Origin: Candidatus Omnitrophota bacterium | GTDB taxonomy: Bacteria > Omnitrophota > Omnitrophia > Omnitrophales > JACQLI01 | Reading direction: 5' to 3' | Length of the DNA stretch: 7,202 nucleotides | NCBI GenBank assembly: GCA_016204125.1 | Contig: JACQLI010000033.1 | Location: forward strand, 1 to 7,202 | Part shown: piece after piece, positions 1 to 4,633 of the stretch | How positions within the stretch are numbered: position 1 is the stretch's first letter | Layout of the letters: every line of letters begins with the position of its first letter | Made by a program: the position numbers and the translations under genes | Notes under the pieces: model-generated | Told to the model about the DNA's origin: nothing | Seen by the model: only the letters and a program-made list of their open reading frames with translations | The model's database searches: none

Positions 1-1
1 A

Positions 2-859
2 TCAGTGAGAGCAAGAAAAAATCTCATCAGGGAAACGGTTTTGATCTCCCTTGTTTTTGTGGGAAGTCTAAGCCTGGCTTTTTCATCGCATTGGCAAGCT
101 CTGAAGTGGAGGGAAGAAAAAATCAATCGTGAAATTCAAAAACTTTCCCCAATGGTGGACGAGGTCAAACGAATCATCTCTACGCTTCAGTTGATTGAAG
201 AGTTGAAATTGTCCAAGATCGGGATACTTCAATTTTTAAAAGAAATTTCTACGAAAGTACCAAGCTCAATTGTATTTCGCCAGATCAAGATGGAGAAGGA
301 CGAGTTCATCTTTAAAGGGGAAAGCCCCTCTCATGGGGAGATCTCAGACGTCGTTGAAAATTTACAGGAGATTCCTTTTATTCGAGATGTCAAACTCGAA
401 CACACGAGACTTCGAAAGAGGTTGAATCTCGATTATTTTGAATTTGAGGTGGGTGGATTTATCCGCGCTAACTCTAAGCTTCACCGTAGGTTAGAAGAAA
501 GGGCATCTCAGAGTAAAAATGAAGTCTTGGCTTCTATGTGGGAACTTATCGCACGCAAAGCTGATTACGAAAAGGAGTGGGGAAAGTTCAAAGATCGGAT
601 GGAAAAACCGCATGACCAGTGGACAAAAACTTTCCTCGACTATTCGCAAAAGGAGAGTGTGCTCTTTGAAAAAATAGAACCTGAGAGCGAGAGCCGCCTC
701 TACCTCCTTTTCGGAGGAGATATTACGCAATTGCTTCGGTTTTTTTATTATCTTCTGGAAAAAGAACCTTTGACTCAAATTGAAAGTTTTTCCATTAGAC
801 AAGATGATGAAATAAAGGGACTTATTTATGAAATCACCTTGGCAAAAAACGCTCCCTGA
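2..859 (+). CDS. PilN/GspL-like inner-membrane assembly protein with GspM/PilO-like C-terminal part (5' partial)
   Basis: Bitopic inner-membrane scaffold of a type IV pilus or type II secretion machine, the kind of protein that links the cytoplasmic ATPase to the periplasmic platform. The reading frame is open to the window's left edge. The first in-frame start is a GTG at 5, but no ribosome binding site can be seen, so the true start may lie upstream; GspL proteins carry an actin-like cytoplasmic domain before the membrane helix. Counting from GTG 5 (284 residues): a hydrophobic helix at about 11-27, a charged probable coiled coil at 32-70, and a PilN/GspL-type ferredoxin-like segment at about 71-155 (LQFLKEISTKVPSSIVFRQI, then alternating strands). 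A second helical plus alpha/beta segment at about 170-284 resembles GspM or PilO. The last 32 bases overlap the ATPase gene, indicating translational coupling. The family call is by pattern only; the GspM-like part is the less certain half. Confidence 0.7.
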   Translation, partial: SVRARKNLIRETVLISLVFVGSLSLAFSSHWQALKWREEKINREIQKLSPMVDEVKRIISTLQLIEELKLSKIGILQFLKEISTKVPSSIVFRQIKMEKDEFIFKGESPSHGEISDVVENLQEIPFIRDVKLEHTRLRKRLNLDYFEFEVGGFIRANSKLHRRLEERASQSKNEVLASMWELIARKADYEKEWGKFKDRMEKPHDQWTKTFLDYSQKESVLFEKIEPESESRLYLLFGGDITQLLRFFYYLLEKEPLTQIESFSIRQDDEIKGLIYEITLAKNAP

Positions 860-2195
860 GATTCCAAAGAAACTCTTAGACGAGTTTCCTGCGAGGATTG
901 CCGAGCGCTACTCAGTTTTACCGCTCGCGAAGGAAGAGGGCGTGCTAAAAGTCCTTGCCCCAGAAAACTTCACGCATCAAGCAAGGGAAGAGCTGAGGAT
1001 TCTTCTTGGGGTAGAGCTTGAGTTTATCTCAGCTTCACGCAGCGAAATTGAGGAATGGATTGCCAAGGCTTATGGTGTTGGCGCCAGCGTGATTGAGGAG
1101 CTTACCCAAGAGAGGGAAAAGTTAGACGAATCTCTAGATTTTGAATTTATTGATCAGGACGGAAAAGAAGCCACCATCACAAAACTCGTCAACGAGCTCT
1201 TGCTGGATTCCCTTAAAGAACGGGCGACCGACATTCATATCGAACCTTTCGAGAAAAGTTTTCGGATCCGCTATCGGGTAGACGGCCTCTTAAAGGAAGC
1301 CAGGGTTTCTGAGAGGATTCGGGTGCTTGTCCCAAGTATTGTCTCTCGGGTCAAGATCATGGCTGGCCTTGATATTGGCGAAAAGAGACTTCCTCAGGAT
1401 GGGAGGATTAGGGTGAGGAGGAAAAATGAGGAGCTCGACCTGCGCGTATCCATCCTCCCTTCAGCTTCGGCCGAAGCCGTTGCGATTCGAATCCTTAAAC
1501 CGCTTGAGATCCTTAATCTGGAGGATCTCGGCTTTGATGAAGTGGCATTAGCAAAAATTCGTTCCCAGCTTAGAAAACCTCACGGAATGATTCTCGTAAC
1601 AGGTCCTACAGGCTCAGGCAAGACCACAACCTTGTATGCTTGCTTGAGAGAACTCAATTCGGTTGAGCGTAAGATCATCACGATCGAAGATCCTATTGAA
1701 TACAAACTTCGGGGCGTGATTCAATTACAGGTGAATCCAAAGATCGGTTTCACCTTTGCCAAGGCCCTTCGTCCCATGCTGCGTCACGACCCTGATTGCC
1801 TGATGGTGGGGGAGATCCGCGATCCAGAGACAGCCGAGGTGGCGATTCGGGCTGCCTTAACAGGTCACCTCGTTTTATCCACCCTTCACACGAATGACGC
1901 GCCTTCAGCTGTTACGCGGCTCCATGAAATGGGAATCGAACCCTATCTTGTTTCTTCTTCACTCGCAGCGGTTATCGCCCAAAGACTGGTGCGTAGATCA
2001 TGTGTGCCTTGTGAGAAATGCGATGGAAGCGGTTACTACGGCCGCACAGCCATTTATGAATTCATGGAACTGGAGGAAAGCCTTCGCGAAACACGCTCCC
2101 GTAATGGGATGGAAAGCCTGCTCGATGAAGGTAAGAAAAAGGTAGAGAAAGGGTTAACTACTGAAGAAGAACTCCGCCGCGTCCTTCTGACTTGA
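828..2195 (+). CDS. GspE/PilB-family type II secretion / type IV pilus assembly ATPase
   Basis: Cytoplasmic hexameric ATPase that drives pseudopilus or pilus assembly. The 455-residue protein has a GspE N-terminal (MshEN-like) domain at about 15-90. The ATPase core shows Walker A GPTGSGKTTT (259-268), an Asp box IITIEDPIEY (283-292), Walker B with GEIRD (328-332), and a His box TGHLVLSTLHTND (345-357). The ATG at 828 is preceded by AGGGA seven bases upstream, inside the end of the preceding gene. Odd feature: the usual two CxxC pairs, separated by a long spacer, are reduced here to C392-x2-C395-x2-C398 directly before GSGYYGR (400-406). Only three cysteines remain and the spacer is gone. The core motifs favour an assembly ATPase (GspE/PilB) over a retraction ATPase (PilT), since both the N-terminal domain and a cysteine motif are present. 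No gspF/pilC or other pilus gene follows; a toxin-antitoxin module does. Confidence 0.93.
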   Translation: MKSPWQKTLPEIPKKLLDEFPARIAERYSVLPLAKEEGVLKVLAPENFTHQAREELRILLGVELEFISASRSEIEEWIAKAYGVGASVIEELTQEREKLDESLDFEFIDQDGKEATITKLVNELLLDSLKERATDIHIEPFEKSFRIRYRVDGLLKEARVSERIRVLVPSIVSRVKIMAGLDIGEKRLPQDGRIRVRRKNEELDLRVSILPSASAEAVAIRILKPLEILNLEDLGFDEVALAKIRSQLRKPHGMILVTGPTGSGKTTTLYACLRELNSVERKIITIEDPIEYKLRGVIQLQVNPKIGFTFAKALRPMLRHDPDCLMVGEIRDPETAEVAIRAALTGHLVLSTLHTNDAPSAVTRLHEMGIEPYLVSSSLAAVIAQRLVRRSCVPCEKCDGSGYYGRTAIYEFMELEESLRETRSRNGMESLLDEGKKKVEKGLTTEEELRRVLLT

Positions 2196-2198
2196 GGC

Positions 2199-2227
2199 TT
2201 GGAGAAGAGTACACTCTAGTGTATACT
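2199..2227 (+). promoter_or_regulatory. Probable promoter of the toxin-antitoxin operon
   Basis: A -10 hexamer TATACT (2222-2227, five of six consensus matches) lies 17 bases after TTGGAG (2199-2204), a weak -35 with three matches. Transcription would start near 2234, giving a leader of about a dozen bases that begins at the Shine-Dalgarno sequence. The weak -35 and the overlap of the -10 with an inverted repeat fit an autorepressed toxin-antitoxin promoter. The promoter lies just after the ATPase stop codon, so read-through from the upstream operon is also possible. Confidence 0.5.
2210..2223. promoter_or_regulatory. Inverted repeat, probable antitoxin operator
   Basis: TACACT-CT-AGTGTA is a perfect inverted repeat with 6-base arms and a 2-base centre. 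It lies between the -35 and -10 and overlaps the first two bases of the -10. Phd/YefM antitoxins bind palindromes of this kind (YefM sites have a TGTACA core) and repress their own operon, with the toxin as co-repressor. The position, directly upstream of a Phd/YefM gene, supports that role. Binding itself is inferred. Confidence 0.55.
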
Positions 2228-2245
2228 TATGTCAGGAGGTGCACA

Positions 2246-2518
2246 ATGATTAACACGTTAAGCCTTAAGGAGCTCCGTCCTGCTCTACCAGAGGTGATCG
2301 ATCGCGTGGATACCAAGTTAGACCGTTACATCGTTACCAAGAGAGGAAAACCAGTAGTGGTGATATTGAGCGTCGCAGACTACGAAGCCCTCATGGAAAC
2401 TCTGGATATTCTAGCTGATCCTGAAGCTATGGCGGGGATTCGGAAAGGCGAGGAAGATATTCGGAAAGGTCGCACCCATTCTTGGCAGGAGGTTAAGAGT
2501 AGACTTGCAAAGTTATAA
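2246..2518 (+). CDS. Phd/YefM-family antitoxin of a type II toxin-antitoxin system
   Basis: A 90-residue DNA-binding antitoxin that neutralises the downstream toxin and probably represses the operon. The start is the ATG at 2246, chosen because AGGAGGT (2234-2240) sits five bases upstream. An in-frame upstream extension to 2192 would cover the promoter and operator and has no ribosome binding site. The Phd/YefM fold is recognisable: LSLKELRPALPEVIDRV at the N-terminus, then YIVTKRGKPVVVILSVADYEAL, followed by a helical, charged C-terminal tail (IRKGEEDIRKGR, then SWQEVKSRL) that normally wraps the toxin. The last 14 bases overlap the toxin gene. An 11-base direct repeat, ATTCGGAAAGG, occurs at 2438-2448 and 2459-2469 and encodes the two IRKG units. 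Confidence 0.92.
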   Translation: MINTLSLKELRPALPEVIDRVDTKLDRYIVTKRGKPVVVILSVADYEALMETLDILADPEAMAGIRKGEEDIRKGRTHSWQEVKSRLAKL

Positions 2519-2771
2519 ACTTGTTCTCTCGGACCATGCCACAAACGTCTTAAAGCGCATGGCGGCCAGAGAACCTCAGCTTTATCAACGTGTTGTAAAC
2601 GCCCTGAGCGACCTTGAAAAGGATCCCTTCCAGGGCAAGCTTCTTAAAGGTGAGTTAAGAGGCAAGTACTCTTATCGCGTGGGCGATTACCGCATCATTT
2701 ACCGAGTTCACAAGCATGAATTGCTTGTTTTGATTATTGACGTCGGTCACAGGCGGCAGGTGTATCAGTAG
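2505..2771 (+). CDS. RelE/ParE-superfamily toxin
   Basis: An 88-residue toxin of the RelE/ParE fold. RelE-type members cleave mRNA on the ribosome and ParE-type members poison gyrase; the sequence does not settle which applies, although pairing with a Phd/YefM antitoxin favours an mRNA interferase of the RelE/YoeB kind. Visible hallmarks are an N-terminal helical hairpin (residues 10-40), DPFQGKLLKGELRGKYSYRVGDYRIIYRV (split here by family pattern as residues 40-51 and 52-68) and the C-terminal VGHRRQVY (80-87). Candidate catalytic or RNA-binding residues are R58, R63, R67, H82, R83, R84 and Y87. The start is a TTG at 2505, with AGGAGG (2488-2493) eleven bases upstream; no ATG or GTG lies in frame nearby. 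It overlaps the antitoxin gene by 14 bases, the usual coupled arrangement. It ends nine bases before the stop of the convergent gene. Confidence 0.9.
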   Translation: MQSYKLVLSDHATNVLKRMAAREPQLYQRVVNALSDLEKDPFQGKLLKGELRGKYSYRVGDYRIIYRVHKHELLVLIIDVGHRRQVYQ

Positions 2772-2780
2772 GATCGGAAT

Positions 2781-4079
2781 TTATGAAATGAGGTTTTGGA
2801 TCGCGATCCTGGTCTTCTCACTGTCGTGGCGGACGAGCTCTTGCTGATTGGCCAAGTCAGCGACTAAGATTCGGGCCTTCGTGATCTTTTGGATGTGGTC
2901 AATTCCCGTTGCCAAGACAGGTTCTTGGTCTTTCCTCGCGTACTCTGAAATCGGCTTTCTCGAAAATTTGGTGTTGGAAAGAAAGATGTAATCGAGATAA
3001 TCTCCGCCCATGTATTTGATTACCTCAGCGATGTGATCATATGCTGTATAGTGGGCCGTCTCGCCGGGTTTGGTCATGAGATTAGAGAGATAGATTTTCT
3101 TAGCTTCTGTTTTTTGAATCGCGTCCCGAATCCCAGGTATGCACAAATTGGCACAGACGCTTGTGTAAAGGTCGCCTGGCCCAATGATAATGTAGTCTGA
3201 GAACATAATGGACGCATAGGCGTCAGGGTTACATTTCGGTTCTGGCCTATGCCAGAGCTCCATGATTCTCAAATCAGGATGGCGCTCCTCCGCACGGTCG
3301 ATTTTACCCTCTCCATATACAACCTTGCTGTTTTCAAAACGGGCAACCAGATCTGTCAGCGTATTGGTTGCGGGAAGGACGATTCCTTGGATATTAAGAA
3401 CATCACCCATTGCCCTGACAGCCTCAGCCATTGACCCTTTGATTTCTGCCAGCGCCGTAAGAAATAAATTTCCAAAACTGTGATCCCTGAGCTCTTTTCC
3501 TTTCTTGAATCGGTGCTGAATCACCTGGTTCATGAATTCAGGCGCGTCAGACAAGGCCACGAGATTTCTCCTCACATCACCTGGGGGAAGAATGCCAAAC
3601 GAAGAGCGGAGCCTCCCTGATGAGCCGCCGCTATCACTCATGCTTACCACAGAGGTGAGAAGAAGATTAGGAATCCTTTTGAGTCCAAAAAGAAGCGTGA
3701 AAAGGCCCGTTCCTCCACCCAGACATGTGATTCTTGTCTTTTTATAGAGAAGGGCATTGATGTGGGCGATGAGTTCACGGGTATTATAAGGAGAAAGAAT
3801 ACAGTCGCTTACACCTAGCTTCCTCGCTTTGAGAATGGCCGCTGGCTCTTTCTGGGGGGAAACAATGGCAGACGGTATGCCCAACTCAGTGAGGGTGCGG
3901 TCTTTAAAAAGGCGATCGGAATCTATAAGGATGAGGTCGGGCCTAGAAACCTTTGCCTTTTTCAGAAATTCGTTTCTTGAGGAAAGAACAAGAGCCTCGA
4001 TAGGCAGTTGGGATAGCACGTCAATTAAGACCTGTCTCCCTTTACGGTCTGAATATACGAGCACCCTTTTTTTCGTCAT
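2781..4079 (-). CDS. YvcK/CofD-like protein with N-terminal receiver-like domain
   Basis: The C-terminal 315 residues are a YvcK-family (CofD-like, UPF0052) protein. In other bacteria these proteins bind UDP-GlcNAc and affect gluconeogenic growth and cell-wall synthesis. Counted from ATG 4079 (432 residues), the signature motifs are GGGTG (121-125), SDSGGSSGRLR (148-158), LPPGDVRRNLVALS (164-177), HSFGNLF (200-206) and GPGDLYTS (300-307). The first 112 residues resemble a response-regulator receiver: VLVYSD at strand 1, LILID with D53 at the phosphorylation position, AIVSP with S74, and CILSPYNTRELIAHINALL at the end. The conserved lysine of the usual KPF motif is serine (S96), and one of the two acidic residues is S10, so this is probably a pseudo-receiver. 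An in-frame GTG at 4091 is an alternative start and adds four residues. No strong ribosome binding site precedes either. The gene converges on the toxin gene and diverges from the receiver gene. Confidence 0.88.
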   Translation of the reverse strand: MTKKRVLVYSDRKGRQVLIDVLSQLPIEALVLSSRNEFLKKAKVSRPDLILIDSDRLFKDRTLTELGIPSAIVSPQKEPAAILKARKLGVSDCILSPYNTRELIAHINALLYKKTRITCLGGGTGLFTLLFGLKRIPNLLLTSVVSMSDSGGSSGRLRSSFGILPPGDVRRNLVALSDAPEFMNQVIQHRFKKGKELRDHSFGNLFLTALAEIKGSMAEAVRAMGDVLNIQGIVLPATNTLTDLVARFENSKVVYGEGKIDRAEERHPDLRIMELWHRPEPKCNPDAYASIMFSDYIIIGPGDLYTSVCANLCIPGIRDAIQKTEAKKIYLSNLMTKPGETAHYTAYDHIAEVIKYMGGDYLDYIFLSNTKFSRKPISEYARKDQEPVLATGIDHIQKITKARILVADLANQQELVRHDSEKTRIAIQNLIS

Positions 4080-4096
4080 TGTGTAACCCACTCGTC

Positions 4097-4125
4097 AGTA
4101 TCGGCATTAACCGTAACCATTTCAA
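4097..4125 (-). promoter_or_regulatory. Candidate promoter of the yvcK-like gene
   Basis: Read on the minus strand, TTGAAA (4125-4120; five of six matches to the -35 consensus) is followed after exactly 17 bases by GATACT (4102-4097; four of six matches to the -10). Transcription would begin around 4090. The GTG at 4091 would then fall at the start point itself, and the ATG at 4079 would have a leader of about ten bases. This favours ATG 4079 or a leaderless GTG start. The match is moderate. Confidence 0.4.
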
Positions 4126-4173
4126 CCCAAATCTCTTAAATACCTAATAAAAGTTTAATCTGGGAGAATTCTG

Positions 4174-4198
4174 TAACCTATTGTCTGTAAATAGGTTA
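4174..4198. promoter_or_regulatory. Perfect inverted repeat, candidate regulator binding site
   Basis: Arms TAACCTATT (4174-4182) and AATAGGTTA (4190-4198) are perfect reverse complements, with a 7-base centre, GTCTGTA. The right arm ends four bases before the -35 of the receiver-gene promoter. Relative to the predicted start near 4237, the site spans about -63 to -39, a typical position for an activator. The arms are A/T-rich and no T-run follows, so an operator is more likely than a terminator. The cognate regulator is unknown. Confidence 0.5.
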
Positions 4199-4201
4199 GC
4201 T

Positions 4202-4230
4202 TTGACAAAGCCTAAGCTATGGGCTATCAT
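4202..4230 (+). promoter_or_regulatory. Strong sigma-70-type promoter of the receiver-gene operon
   Basis: A perfect -35 hexamer TTGACA (4202-4207) is followed after 17 bases by TATCAT (4225-4230), five of six matches to the -10 consensus. The predicted transcription start is about 4236-4238, only two to four bases before the ATG at 4240. An upstream in-frame ATG at 4219 lies between the two hexamers and so would not be on this transcript. The message is therefore probably leaderless or nearly so, which fits the absence of a Shine-Dalgarno sequence. Confidence 0.75.
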
Positions 4231-4239
4231 TTAGTCAAT

Positions 4240-4599
4240 ATGCCCAAGCTATTGGTCATTGATGATGAGCCAGCGATATTGGATATGATCAAAGGTCATT
4301 TTGAGGTAAGGGGTTACAAAGTAGTTACGGCTGGCGATGGTTCGGAAGGACTTGAGGCTGTAAAGTCTGAGAAACCTGATCTTATCCTCCTTGACCTCAA
4401 AATGAAGAAGATGGATGGGGATGAATTTATCAGGAGGGCTCGAGAAGAAGGCGTGAAGACGAAGATAGTTGTGATTACAGGATTTCAAGAGGGAAACCTG
4501 GTAAAAAGGGTCGAGCAAATGGGCGTTGACGGAATTTTGGAGAAACCCGCCTCTATCGTTGAACTCCAACGCATGGTGGAAAGGCTCATAAAAGAATGA
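4240..4599 (+). CDS. Stand-alone response-regulator receiver protein (CheY-like)
   Basis: A single receiver domain of 119 residues with no output domain, expected to be phosphorylated by a histidine kinase and to act through protein contacts or as a relay intermediate. All canonical residues are present: acidic pair D8-D9 (LLVIDDE), phosphoacceptor D52 (LILLDLKM), T80 (VVITG) and K102 (LEKPAS). The start is placed at ATG 4240, giving MPKLLVIDDE, because a strong promoter spans 4202-4230 and the alternative ATG at 4219 falls inside it; neither start has a clear ribosome binding site. It is the first gene of a probable operon, with the SRPBCC-acyl reductase gene 34 bases downstream and the membrane sensor after that. 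Its cognate kinase could be that sensor, which is an inference from position. Confidence 0.9.
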   Translation: MPKLLVIDDEPAILDMIKGHFEVRGYKVVTAGDGSEGLEAVKSEKPDLILLDLKMKKMDGDEFIRRAREEGVKTKIVVITGFQEGNLVKRVEQMGVDGILEKPASIVELQRMVERLIKE

Positions 4600-4633
4600 G
4601 CGTAAGTGTCGATAATTAGATGAGATATATACA

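Larger units (their letters stand above)
4080..4239. other. Divergent intergenic region
   Basis: This 160-base, fairly A/T-rich region separates the yvcK-like gene (leftward) from the receiver gene (rightward). It holds a candidate promoter for each direction and a perfect inverted repeat between them, annotated separately. The hexamer GTAACC occurs three times in the same orientation, starting at 4083, 4113 and 4173, that is at multiples of 30 bases. No small gene or RNA gene was recognised. Confidence 0.7.

Noticed and set aside
2192..2245. Longer antitoxin beginning at an upstream in-frame start near 2192.
   Set aside because: The added 18 residues do not resemble the family, no ribosome binding site precedes them, and the stretch holds the promoter and operator. 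The ATG at 2246 has a near-perfect Shine-Dalgarno sequence.
2438..2469. 11-base direct repeat ATTCGGAAAGG in the antitoxin gene, considered as a mobile-element or recombination footprint.
   Set aside because: The copies are in frame, seven codons apart, and encode a repeated IRKG unit in the charged C-terminal tail, where such composition is normal for Phd-type antitoxins.
2798..2809. Perfect 12-base palindrome GGATCGCGATCC between the toxin and the end of the yvcK-like gene, considered as a terminator for the convergent genes.
   Set aside because: It lies inside the yvcK-like coding region, has no loop and is not followed by a T-run on either strand, so it does not look like an intrinsic terminator. 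It may be chance.
4219..4239. Upstream ATG as the start of the receiver gene.
   Set aside because: It lies between the -35 and -10 of the best promoter in the region and adds seven residues not typical of receiver N-termini.
4600..4633. Possible separate promoter for the acyl reductase gene (A/T-rich GATAAT and TATATA stretches).
   Set aside because: No -35-like hexamer lies at a suitable distance. The gene is more simply read from the strong promoter ahead of the receiver gene.
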